Under the pieces are notes generated by a model. The model ran no database searches, was not told where the DNA came from, and was given only the letters and a program-made list of their open reading frames with translations. The translations under genes and the position numbers were made by a program. Positions 8,749-15,830 of a DNA stretch of 23,240 nucleotides are shown here, piece after piece; positions within the stretch are counted from its first letter, which is position 1, and the number at the start of each line of letters is the position of its first letter. Location: positions 1 to 23,240 of the forward strand of contig CAILUB010000225.1 in assembly GCA_903837305.1 (NCBI GenBank), given 5' to 3'. This stretch comes from an uncultured Cytophagaceae bacterium. Its GTDB lineage: Bacteria > Bacteroidota > Bacteroidia > Cytophagales > Spirosomataceae.

Positions 8749-10541
8749 TTAATAAATAGCGCGTAAAGTAAAAATAGGGCAAATGTCACAATAATCATAG
8801 TCCAATAGCTTTGGACTTTAGCTGATTGCCAGCGACTTAATAGTTTTCCAGTTCCTGCACTTAGGCTGGAGCTTCCCCCTACCAAAATACCATCCACGAG
8901 ATGACGGTCTACCCAAGCTAGCAGGTGGGCAATAATCACTTGCAGAGCGGCAATCCCATTCACGAGGCGCTCAATGAATTGCGTTTCGAAAATCTGTGCA
9001 GAACTGCTCTTCCAGCGAATAAAGCGGAATAGGGATGGCCAAAAGCGAGGTAAAAACTGGTAATTTCCGGCCGGAATCCAGTTTCTAGTTAAATACGCTC
9101 CGGCAATTCCTACCACCCAGCTCGCCCCTGTGATGTACAACCAAAACGAAGGAATTTGGTAGATGGCTACCTCAAAATGCTCTAATAAAGCCGATGCGTG
9201 AACCTCGATTGGATTCCAAGAAATCCAGGCGAAAAGACTCGCTACAACCAGAATGCAGATAGGAAGGGCAAAATCTGTAGTTGAAGGGCCTTCTTTTACG
9301 GGCCCCATAAAGATCAAATAGAACTGGCGGCTGATGTAGAAACTGGTCAAAACCATACCCGCACCTAGAACTCCTAAAAGTTCAAAATGTCCGTTCATGT
9401 ACAAGAATCCCGCGATATTCTCCTTGCTGAAAAATCCGCCTGTGAAGGGTAGACCCAGTAGACCAGCTGAGAATATGAGGTAGGCCATAGCCGCCACTGG
9501 CGCTTTCTTGCGCAGTCCGCCCATGTCGTTTAGACTTTGGGAATGCACTGTGTGAATGACAGCTCCCGCCGCCAAAAAGAGGCCTGCTTTAAAGATTCCA
9601 TGTGTCAATAAATGGAACAGTGAAGCATCAGAACCCATTCCCATCCACATTAAACCCAGCTGGGAAATGGTGGAATAGGCCAGCGTTTTTTTGATGTCGT
9701 TTTGGAAAATGGCGAAAATCGCTCCTGAAATAAAGGAAATTGCACCAATGATACCCATAAAAAGATGGGTCTCTGGACTCGTTATATCATATACTTGTAC
9801 TCCCACAAAAACGCCTGCTGCAACCATGGTAGCCGCGTGGATCAAGGCAGAGGCTGGGGTAGGGCCTTCCATCGCATCGGGTAGCCAAGACATCAAGGGG
9901 AATTGAGCTGATTTTGCGATGCCCCCTGTGATAATAGCTATACCGATCAGCGTAGGAGCGATGCCATTTATGTCAGAAAATTGCCACGTATTGAAATGTA
10001 ATCCGAGAGCAATTAAGCCGAACAATAAGGCAATATCTCCCAGGCGGTTAATCAAAAAGGCTTTTTTAGCTGCTTGTGTTGCTTCATTTTTTTGATGCCA
10101 AAAACTAATTAACAAATACGAACACGCCCCCACTAGCTCCCAAGCTCCATAGAAAATGAGGATGGAATCTGCTACTAAAAGTAGGGTCATCGAACCCACG
10201 AAGAGGTGCAAATACACGTAATAGCGACCAATAGAGGGGTCATCTGTTAGGTACTTTTTTGAGAATAGTTGAACGCAAAAAGACACAATCGCCACTAGTC
10301 CCAAGACTAATTGCGAGGAGGCATTCGCCCAAAAACTGGCATTTATTTCTTTTCCTCCTAGTTGAAACCAGGTGTAAGCGATTTTGAAATCAACGGAAGC
10401 TTGCGCACAAAAAAAGATAACCAAAAGGCTAAATACAGCCGAGAGGGAAATCGAAAAAAGGGGTTTGGGAAAAAGAGCTACCAAAAGCGCGGAGGCCCAA
10501 GGCAACAAGAGTACTCCAAGAAACAGGAGATTTAATCCCAT
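8745..10541 (-). CDS. nuoL: NADH-quinone oxidoreductase subunit L (complex I)
   Basis: The 598-residue membrane protein is the distal proton-pumping subunit of complex I. It shows the NuoL hallmark WELVGACSYLLISFW with Glu135, GGIAKSAQFPLMSWLPDAME with Lys210, the GPTPASALIHAATMVAAGVF block, NDIKKTLAYSTISQLG, and GFFSKENI. The C-terminal part (about 500-598) retains the long amphipathic arm region and the LVDG element typical of NuoL rather than of MrpA or DabB proteins. It is the first gene of the leftward unit, with a TATATTTG -7 box between the moaD stop and its ATG. Neither nuoK nor other complex I genes are next to it here. Confidence 0.95.
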   Translation of the reverse strand: MGLNLLFLGVLLLPWASALLVALFPKPLFSISLSAVFSLLVIFFCAQASVDFKIAYTWFQLGGKEINASFWANASSQLVLGLVAIVSFCVQLFSKKYLTDDPSIGRYYVYLHLFVGSMTLLLVADSILIFYGAWELVGACSYLLISFWHQKNEATQAAKKAFLINRLGDIALLFGLIALGLHFNTWQFSDINGIAPTLIGIAIITGGIAKSAQFPLMSWLPDAMEGPTPASALIHAATMVAAGVFVGVQVYDITSPETHLFMGIIGAISFISGAIFAIFQNDIKKTLAYSTISQLGLMWMGMGSDASLFHLLTHGIFKAGLFLAAGAVIHTVHSQSLNDMGGLRKKAPVAAMAYLIFSAGLLGLPFTGGFFSKENIAGFLYMNGHFELLGVLGAGMVLTSFYISRQFYLIFMGPVKEGPSTTDFALPICILVVASLFAWISWNPIEVHASALLEHFEVAIYQIPSFWLYITGASWVVGIAGAYLTRNWIPAGNYQFLPRFWPSLFRFIRWKSSSAQIFETQFIERLVNGIAALQVIIAHLLAWVDRHLVDGILVGGSSSLSAGTGKLLSRWQSAKVQSYWTMIIVTFALFLLYALFIK

Positions 10542-10563
10542 ATACTTTGTATAGATTTAGGGA

Positions 10564-10571
10564 CAAATATA
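10564..10571 (-). promoter_or_regulatory. Bacteroidota-type -7 box for nuoL
   Basis: Read leftward the sequence is TATATTTG, a perfect fit to the TAnnTTTG -7 element of Bacteroidota primary sigma factor promoters. It lies 23 bases before the nuoL ATG and just after the moaD stop. I see no convincing -33 TTTG partner. Confidence 0.5.
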
Positions 10572-10575
10572 CGGA

Positions 10576-10821
10576 TTATCCACCACTCACAGGAGGAATT
10601 AGGGCAATTTCCATCGATTCCGATAGGATAAAATCAGGTTCAGGGAAGCGATGTTCTGCTGCAAGTCGCAAAGAGGGTAGATTTTCCAAAGCCGGATGCA
10701 TCGAACGCAAGGTATGTAACATTTCTTCCACGGTGACTGAGCCCTCTGTTTTGATCGAAATCTTGGACGATTTTAATAAATCCCGGCAAATACCGAACAG
10801 CAATATGTGGTAGGTTGACAT
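10576..10821 (-). CDS. moaD: MoaD/ThiS-family sulfur carrier (molybdopterin synthase small subunit)
   Basis: The 81-residue protein has the size and ubiquitin-like layout of MoaD and ends in the invariant di-glycine (PPVSGG, Gly80-Gly81), which is adenylated and thiocarboxylated to deliver sulfur to precursor Z. The FxxxRDLL start (LLFGICRDLLKSS) and ALIPPVSGG end are typical. It is transcribed away from moaA, which supports MoaD over ThiS. No moaE, moaC, moeA or mogA is in the window, so the rest of the pathway must be elsewhere. Its own -7 box TATATTTG is at 10857-10850. The stop is 34 bases before nuoL. Confidence 0.85.
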   Translation of the reverse strand: MSTYHILLFGICRDLLKSSKISIKTEGSVTVEEMLHTLRSMHPALENLPSLRLAAEHRFPEPDFILSESMEIALIPPVSGG

Positions 10822-10830
10822 CGTTTTTTG

Positions 10831-10857
10831 TACCTTTGAATACTTTGAACAAATATA
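10831..10857. promoter_or_regulatory. Divergent moaD/moaA promoter pair
   Basis: The 36-bp interval between the two start codons contains two -7 boxes on opposite strands: TACCTTTG at 10831-10838 reading right toward moaA, and TATATTTG (10857 to 10850) reading left toward moaD. Both fit TAnnTTTG. Predicted start points would fall within a few bases of each other near 10843-10846, so the two promoters should compete for polymerase. The -33 boxes are not convincing. Confidence 0.5.
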
Positions 10858-11850
10858 TTGGATAATCCTCAGCTTTTAGATAATCACGGCCGCGAATTGA
10901 CGTATTTACGTCTCGCGGTAACGGATCGTTGCAATCTGCGCTGCACCTATTGCATGCCGGCGGAGGGGATTACTTATATGCCGGAACGGGAGTTAATGAG
11001 TTGGGAGGAGATGTTTCGGTTGACTCGCATTTTGCACGAAATGGGCATAAAAAAAGTCCGCATCACCGGTGGAGAGCCATTTGTGAGGAATGGTTTGCTG
11101 GATTTCTTAACGAATTTAGCGGGCTTGAAAGACCTAGAAATCTGTTTAACAACGAACGGCGTGTTCATCGGTGAGTATTTAGGTGCGTTGAAAAAGCTTG
11201 GTGTACGCCACATTAATTTAAGCTTGGATTCACTTGATCGGGATCGCTTTCAGCAGATAACACGTCGTGATGATTTTACCAAAGTCTATGCAAACCTTAT
11301 TCGTTTAATTGAAGCTGGTTTTCAGGTCAAGATCAATGCAGTCGTGATGCAGGGTAAAAATGAGGATGATATCATCGCTTTAACAGAGTTTGCACGCGAA
11401 CATCCAGTTTCGGTTAGATTCATCGAAGAAATGCCATTTAACGGTTCCGGACTGGTAGAAGAGAAACTATTTTGGGATCATGCCCGTATTTTAGAGCGTA
11501 TCCGCTCGCAATTTCCGGACTTAAAAGTGAGACCTTTTTTGTTCGGTGAAACGGCAAATACCTATGATATTCCTGGTTTTCAAGGCAATGTGGGTATTAT
11601 CGCGGCCTTTACGCGTACGTTTTGCGGAAGCTGTAATCGTATTCGCTTAACGGCTAAAGGGCAAGTCAAGACTTGCCTCTACGATGACGGCGTTTTTAAT
11701 ATGAAGCCGTATCTTCGTAGCGAAGTGAGCGATGAGGAGGTGAAAGCACAATTTTTGACATTATTTAAATCGCGTCCGTTGGATGGATTTGAAGCAGAAA
11801 ATAAACGAAAAGGAGTCATCACCGAATCGATGACGACCATAGGAGGATAA
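10858..11850 (+). CDS. moaA: GTP 3',8-cyclase, radical SAM (first step of molybdenum cofactor synthesis)
   Basis: The 330-residue enzyme turns GTP into 3',8-cyclo-GTP with MoaC acting next. It has the radical-SAM cluster motif at Cys25, Cys29 and Cys32 (CNLRCTYC), GGEP at 71-74, a second [4Fe-4S] site at Cys256, Cys259 and Cys273 (FCGSCNRIRLT, CX2CX13C), and the C-terminal GG (329-330) needed for catalysis in the family. The start must be non-ATG: an in-frame stop lies at 10846-10848 and the only plausible codon before the conserved N-terminus is TTG at 10858. It is followed two bases later by the heptose kinase gene. Confidence 0.94.
   Translation: MDNPQLLDNHGRELTYLRLAVTDRCNLRCTYCMPAEGITYMPERELMSWEEMFRLTRILHEMGIKKVRITGGEPFVRNGLLDFLTNLAGLKDLEICLTTNGVFIGEYLGALKKLGVRHINLSLDSLDRDRFQQITRRDDFTKVYANLIRLIEAGFQVKINAVVMQGKNEDDIIALTEFAREHPVSVRFIEEMPFNGSGLVEEKLFWDHARILERIRSQFPDLKVRPFLFGETANTYDIPGFQGNVGIIAAFTRTFCGSCNRIRLTAKGQVKTCLYDDGVFNMKPYLRSEVSDEEVKAQFLTLFKSRPLDGFEAENKRKGVITESMTTIGG
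11841..11846 (+). promoter_or_regulatory. Strong Shine-Dalgarno for the heptose kinase gene
   Basis: AGGAGG sits 6 bases before the ATG at 11853. It is formed mostly by the two Gly codons (GGA GGA) that encode the catalytic C-terminal GG of MoaA. Such a site is rare in this window, where most starts have only A-rich leaders. Confidence 0.75.
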
Positions 11851-11852
11851 AT

Positions 11853-12830
11853 ATGAGTGAATTATCAAACCTGATTGAGAAATTTTCTAGCCTACGCGTT
11901 CTCGTGATAGGCGATTTAATGGTGGATGCCTACACTTGGGGTAAGGTAAATCGCATATCACCAGAAGCTCCGGTTCCCGTGGTGAACGTGATCAAGCGGG
12001 AATCTCGCTTAGGCGGTGCCGGTAACGTGGTTTTAAATATCGCAAGCCTTGGTGCTAAACCCTATGTTTGCTCGGTCATTGGAGATGATTCAATAGGCGA
12101 AACCTTACAAGGAATTCTAAAAGCTGCCGGACTTTCTACTGCAGGCATCATTACCGAAAAAGATCGTCCTACCACCGTTAAAGAACGTGTCATCGCCGGA
12201 TCTCAACAATTGATTCGTGTGGATTCGGAGACCGAGGCACCCATTTCAGCGTCCTCCTCTCAAGCCTTATTATCCCAAGTGAAAGCTTGGTTGCCGGAAG
12301 TCGATGTGATTCTTTTTGAGGATTATGACAAAGGGGTTTTAAGTCAGGAGCTGATTCAAGAAATTATCGCTTTAGCGTCTGCTCAAAATATTCCTACTGT
12401 AGTTGACCCAAAGAAGAAGAACTTTTTCGCCTACAGCGGAGCCACTTTATTCAAACCAAATTTAAATGAATTGCGGGATGGATTAGGTTTAGAGCCTGCG
12501 GCCGTCAAGCCTGAAGCCATTGCAAAAACAGTCGCTGATTTCAAGGCTTCCCAATCATTTATGGGTCTATTTGTGACGATGTCCGAACGCGGTGTGTATA
12601 TGGATTATGCAACAGACCAAATTCAAATTCCTGCGCACATTCGCCAAATTGCTGATGTTTCTGGTGCCGGTGATACAGTCATTTCTATCGCCGCTTGCGC
12701 ATTAGCCGCTGGTGGTTCTGCTAAGCAAATTGCTGAGCTCGCAAACTTAGGCGGAGGTTTGGTCTGCGAATCACTGGGAGTAGTTCCGATTGATGTGGAA
12801 TTGCTAAAGAGGGAAGCAGGGAAGATTTAG
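11853..12830 (+). CDS. rfaE1: D-glycero-beta-D-manno-heptose-7-phosphate kinase (PfkB family, monofunctional)
   Basis: The 325-residue PfkB/ribokinase-fold protein phosphorylates heptose-7-phosphate at C1 on the way to ADP-heptose for LPS core. Visible family motifs are RISPEAPVPVV (34-44), LGGAGNV (53-59), FEDYDKGVL (155-163), VDPK (184-187), KPNLNE (201-206) and the catalytic DVSGAGDT (268-275, base Asp274). It lacks the C-terminal adenylyltransferase domain of bifunctional HldE, so a separate nucleotidyltransferase is expected elsewhere. It is co-directional with moaA with 2 bases between stop and start and has its own strong ribosome-binding site. The link to moaA looks like transcriptional convenience rather than a shared pathway. 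Confidence 0.9.
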   Translation: MSELSNLIEKFSSLRVLVIGDLMVDAYTWGKVNRISPEAPVPVVNVIKRESRLGGAGNVVLNIASLGAKPYVCSVIGDDSIGETLQGILKAAGLSTAGIITEKDRPTTVKERVIAGSQQLIRVDSETEAPISASSSQALLSQVKAWLPEVDVILFEDYDKGVLSQELIQEIIALASAQNIPTVVDPKKKNFFAYSGATLFKPNLNELRDGLGLEPAAVKPEAIAKTVADFKASQSFMGLFVTMSERGVYMDYATDQIQIPAHIRQIADVSGAGDTVISIAACALAAGGSAKQIAELANLGGGLVCESLGVVPIDVELLKREAGKI

Positions 12831-12864
12831 GTTACCCAGCTTTTAGCTTTATATAAAAATCTGA

Positions 12865-13371
12865 TCAATCCAGTTTTATTCGTGGATCCATATAAAATAT
12901 GAGTCTAGTTATGTAGAAATCTCCAGAGTAGATTCCATAGGAAGTTAAATTATTCAATTCAGCAAATGCTTTTAAGGTGGAATTTTCAAAACTTGGGCCT
13001 GAATTTAATTTACCTTTTCCTGATACAAAAGGAATGATTATCCATTTAAATTGTGTAGAATCAGTCGGTAAATTCCAACAGTTTTCGGATAATTTTATAA
13101 AATCCATTACTTGTTCTGCATCTGTTTTTTCCATTCCTCCCAAATGCTTCATTTCTGTTATTTCTCCATTCCCTTTTAATTTAAAAACGAATAAATTGAA
13201 TGAAGGCTTATTCCCCCACACTTTGAGATTGTGTGAAAAATATTCGTAAAATTCACCTTGACCGCATCCATTAAATAAAAATTCTTTTTTAGTATTTTCT
13301 TGCGCTACTGTCTTGATGCTACTAGAGATCATCAAAAGAATAATCAGTAATTTACTTGCAGTGTTTGCCAT
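12865..13371 (-). CDS. Small secreted protein of unknown function
   Basis: I choose the ATG at 13371 (168 residues) because it gives a signal peptide (MANTASKLLIILLMISSSI, cleavage near TVAQ-E); the frame extends to 13419, but that would add 16 polar residues ahead of it. The mature protein has two Cys (in FNGCGQGEF and SENCWNLP) and a stretch FKLKGNGEITEM followed by an acidic helix and FKWIIIPF that vaguely resembles a TonB C-terminal fold; this is a weak impression only. Its first 20 bases overlap the end of the lipoprotein gene upstream, so the two are translationally coupled and probably act together in the envelope. Confidence 0.6.
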   Translation of the reverse strand: MANTASKLLIILLMISSSIKTVAQENTKKEFLFNGCGQGEFYEYFSHNLKVWGNKPSFNLFVFKLKGNGEITEMKHLGGMEKTDAEQVMDFIKLSENCWNLPTDSTQFKWIIIPFVSGKGKLNSGPSFENSTLKAFAELNNLTSYGIYSGDFYITRLIFYMDPRIKLD

Positions 13372-14557
13372 AATTTTGGTTTTTGTATTTCTGATCTGTT
13401 TTGTAAACGTCCCATTCATTAACTCCTAATTCTTTTAATAAATAATCATAACAGTCTTTTTCCTTTTGAAGACCTAAAAAAGCTAAAATTTTTGCGTCTT
13501 TCTCATCTGTCTTGTAAAGAGTATGTAAAAAGGCAGCTATTTCAACTACGTATTCGTTTAACATTTCTTGGTGATCTGTGCTTTGGAACTTATTATTGAT
13601 GTAAACATGTAAAATTTCATGAATAATTACCCGAGCGATGTATTCTTTTGATGCACTATTCAATACAGAAGCATTCAAAGTTATGACATTTCCAATTACA
13701 TATGCATTGAGACCATTTAGTTTGCGGTCTGCATCTTCAGTATTTTCATTAATAATTACGGAGTATTTCAATCCTCGTTTCTCAAAGTCAATTTTTTGAA
13801 TTATCTCTGAAATCTTACCGTAAACGTTATTGTTCTTAAGTTCTGCTAATACCTCGTTAAAGCAAGGAGTTTTCAATTGAGATTCAATTTCTGAGTAATT
13901 GTAGTCATTAAAATCTGAACTAGCTTGATTTCCACCTCCACCTCCAAAGCTATATTCTCCATCTTCCTTGTTTCCATAATAATCTAACATAGTAACGTAC
14001 AAGTAAAGCCAACCACCTTCTTGATTTAATCGGGGTGCTGATACCGTGACTTCTCCGAGCATAGTTCCCATTAAAAAATGAATCATATCGATTTCTAAAG
14101 GAGATAAATTCATCTCACGTATTCGAGCACCTTTGCCTTTCAGTATTCGGTTTTTAGATTTATGCAGAAAGCCTGATTTTAACGTTTTGCCTTCGATAGA
14201 TTGGATGATGATTTCCATATCAGTTTCATTAATTCGTTGATAGGATTTGTACCAGCCGTGGCGTTTGCCACCAAGCTCGAAAGTGATGAATTCCATAAAA
14301 TCGGGGGAGCCGACTTGGATGGAGGTATTTTTGACAGGGGCAGAATAAGCGGAAACGCTGTCGAAAAGTTTAATCGGGATGGCTAAATCCCAGGCAATAA
14401 AGGAAGCACGACCTAGCGGGTCTACTTCGTGTGTCCAATCCTTTAATTCATGAATTGCGGAAGAAGTGGCTGGTGCAACAATGCTTTCTTTAGTGCAAGA
14501 AAGTAGGCAAAAAAGGCCTAAAATAAGGAATAGTTGTTTTTTATAGTGGTTTTTCAT
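13352..14557 (-). CDS. Lipoprotein with putative zinc-metallopeptidase HExxH motif
   Basis: The 401-residue product has a lipoprotein signal (MKNHYKK, hydrophobic core, LLSC with Cys21). The N-terminal half is not recognised. After a Gly-rich linker (205-209) the C-terminal half (from about residue 230, PCFNEVLAELKNN) contains ITLNASVLNSASKEYIARVI and then HEILH (His313, Glu314, His317), the zinc-binding/catalytic helix of gluzincin- or SprT-type peptidases, with candidate third ligands His329, Glu335 or Glu339. Bacteroidota have many uncharacterised exported proteins with this ASKEYIA..IIHE.LH pattern. Substrate unknown. The start codon lies inside an 8-bp hairpin, and the small secreted protein gene overlaps its 3' end. 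Confidence 0.7.
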   Translation of the reverse strand: MKNHYKKQLFLILGLFCLLSCTKESIVAPATSSAIHELKDWTHEVDPLGRASFIAWDLAIPIKLFDSVSAYSAPVKNTSIQVGSPDFMEFITFELGGKRHGWYKSYQRINETDMEIIIQSIEGKTLKSGFLHKSKNRILKGKGARIREMNLSPLEIDMIHFLMGTMLGEVTVSAPRLNQEGGWLYLYVTMLDYYGNKEDGEYSFGGGGGNQASSDFNDYNYSEIESQLKTPCFNEVLAELKNNNVYGKISEIIQKIDFEKRGLKYSVIINENTEDADRKLNGLNAYVIGNVITLNASVLNSASKEYIARVIIHEILHVYINNKFQSTDHQEMLNEYVVEIAAFLHTLYKTDEKDAKILAFLGLQKEKDCYDYLLKELGVNEWDVYKTDQKYKNQNYGKHCK

Positions 14558-14581
14558 CGTTCTTGGTTTTATTGAACGATG
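14555..14581 (-). promoter_or_regulatory. Hairpin enclosing the start codon of the HExxH lipoprotein gene
   Basis: CATCGTTC (14555-14562) and GAACGATG (14574-14581) form a perfect 8-bp inverted repeat with an 11-nt loop. On the transcript the 3' arm contains the AUG of the lipoprotein gene, so the stem could limit initiation. The pairing is seen directly; regulation is inference. Confidence 0.45.
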
Positions 14582-14610
14582 TAATCTTACGGTTATCGAT
14601 GGCCAATCAC

Positions 14611-14654
14611 TATCAGTAAACTGATAATCAACTCACATTATCAGTTTACTGATA
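14611..14654. repeat. 18-bp perfect inverted repeat after ridA
   Basis: TATCAGTAAACTGATAAT at 14611-14628 is the exact reverse complement of 14637-14654, with an 8-nt loop. Each arm is itself nearly self-complementary (TATCAG, 4 bases, CTGATA). It begins one base after the ridA stop codon on the leftward transcript and lies between ridA and the lipoprotein gene. It may act as a terminator or 3'-end stabiliser, although the flanking U tract is absent; an operator or small mobile palindrome is also possible. Confidence 0.75.
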
Positions 14655-14655
14655 A

Positions 14656-15042
14656 TTATCCCACCCAAGCCGTAAACTCAATCTCCACTTTATATTGCGG
14701 AGCTATCAAGGCTGAAATTCCATAAATCCCAGTCGTAGGTTTGATGTCGCCAAAGAAATGGGCGTGAGCTCGAGCGATATCTAAATTCTTGGAAATATCT
14801 GTCGTGAAAATACGGGTACGGACCACATCCTTTAACGAAGAACCTGCTTCTTCTAAAACGACCGCGATGCGTTCGATGATATTGTAGGTTTGAGCGTATA
14901 AATCGTCAGCCGTTATTTTTTCGCCATCCACCAGGGCAACTGTGCCGGAGATTTCTAACAAGTTTCCTGTTTTTACGGCGCGACAGTAACCGAAGGTATC
15001 TTCGAAAGGGGAACCGCTGGAGATGTTAATTCTATTGCTCAT
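14656..15042 (-). CDS. RidA/YjgF-family protein
   Basis: The 128-residue protein matches the trimeric RidA/YER057c fold: ISGTVAL near 31-37, QTYNIIERIAVVLEEAGSSLKDVVRTRIF (51-79) and the closing KVEIEFTAWV. Classical RidA enzymes deaminate reactive enamines/imines using an Arg in a PARS-type motif. Here that position reads KPTTGIYGISAL (101-112), without the Arg, as in the less well understood Rid subfamilies, so imine deaminase activity is uncertain. The start overlaps the end of the uroporphyrinogen methyltransferase gene by 11 bases; it is the last gene of the leftward reductase operon. Confidence 0.88.
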   Translation of the reverse strand: MSNRINISSGSPFEDTFGYCRAVKTGNLLEISGTVALVDGEKITADDLYAQTYNIIERIAVVLEEAGSSLKDVVRTRIFTTDISKNLDIARAHAHFFGDIKPTTGIYGISALIAPQYKVEIEFTAWVG

Positions 15043-15826
15043 TTTCTTTACTTATGTGTGTGATTTTTTGCCAAAGTTCCGGCTTTGCATGCCTTACAAC
15101 CTCACCTATAACGATGATTGCCGGATTTGTCAAGCCTTCTTTAGAAGCCATAGTGGCTAATTCTGCAGCCGAAGATACGCCAATGCGTTGGTTTTTCATC
15201 GTTCCGTTTTGGATAATCGCGGCGGAGATGTGGCCTTTGCCTAGGCTTTGGCATAAATTCGAAATCTCTTTCAATTTATTCATCCCCATCAAAATCACCA
15301 AGGTCGCGGATGACTGCAATCCCAGGGTCAGATCGGAAGTCAAAGATCCATCCGATTTTGTCCCAGTCATTACCCAAAAGCTCTCGTTCACCCCTCGAAT
15401 CGTCAACGGAATTTCAGCTGAGCCAGCTGCCGCATAAGAGGAGGAAATTCCTGGGATATAGTCCGTCAACAAACCGAATTCGCGGGCGTATTCGATTTCC
15501 TCTTGGCCACGCCCAAACACAAATGGATCTCCGCCTTTCAAGCGAACCACGTGTCCTAAAGCATAGGCTTTCTCTACGATTAATTTATTAATCACCTCTT
15601 GGGAATGGCTTTCACCCGCTCGCTTACCCACATAAATCTGTTCGCAGGTAGGGGAGCAGTGATCTAACAAGCTTTGGTCTACTAAAGCATCGTATAAAAC
15701 CGCTTGCGCAGACGCGATGGCTTTAATGGCCTTCAGGGTAATCAATTCTGGATCACCTGGACCGGCACCTACCACTGTTAATTTCGGGTGAGGTTCTAAA
15801 GATCTGAAATGGCTTAAATTTTTCAT
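15032..15826 (-). CDS. cobA: Uroporphyrinogen-III C-methyltransferase (siroheme branch)
   Basis: The 264-residue SAM-dependent enzyme methylates uroporphyrinogen III twice to give precorrin-2. Motifs include VVGAGPGDPELIT (18-30), VLYDALV (43-49), RLKGGDPFVFGRGQEE (95-110), GISSSYAAAG (126-135) and PLTIRG (140-145). It is the monofunctional form: the precorrin-2 dehydrogenase/ferrochelatase module of CysG is missing and not found elsewhere in the window. It starts 4 bases after the reductase stop codon, so the pathway link (siroheme for that reductase) is direct. In the absence of any other cobalamin genes the product is assigned to siroheme, not B12. Confidence 0.93.
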   Translation of the reverse strand: MKNLSHFRSLEPHPKLTVVGAGPGDPELITLKAIKAIASAQAVLYDALVDQSLLDHCSPTCEQIYVGKRAGESHSQEVINKLIVEKAYALGHVVRLKGGDPFVFGRGQEEIEYAREFGLLTDYIPGISSSYAAAGSAEIPLTIRGVNESFWVMTGTKSDGSLTSDLTLGLQSSATLVILMGMNKLKEISNLCQSLGKGHISAAIIQNGTMKNQRIGVSSAAELATMASKEGLTNPAIIVIGEVVRHAKPELWQKITHISKENEQ

Positions 15827-15830
15827 ACGA

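Noticed and set aside
7096..10541. nuoL/nuoM as a bicarbonate (DAB) or Mrp-type antiporter
   Set aside because: No dabA or mrp partner genes are adjacent, NuoL keeps its long C-terminal arm region, and NuoM is a full canonical subunit.
10640..10852. 70-codon leftward ORF overlapping moaD
   Set aside because: It is another frame of the well-supported moaD gene and overlaps the divergent promoter region.
12831..12864. Terminator between the heptose kinase gene and the secreted protein gene
   Set aside because: The short convergent interval is AT rich but I found no stem of useful length.
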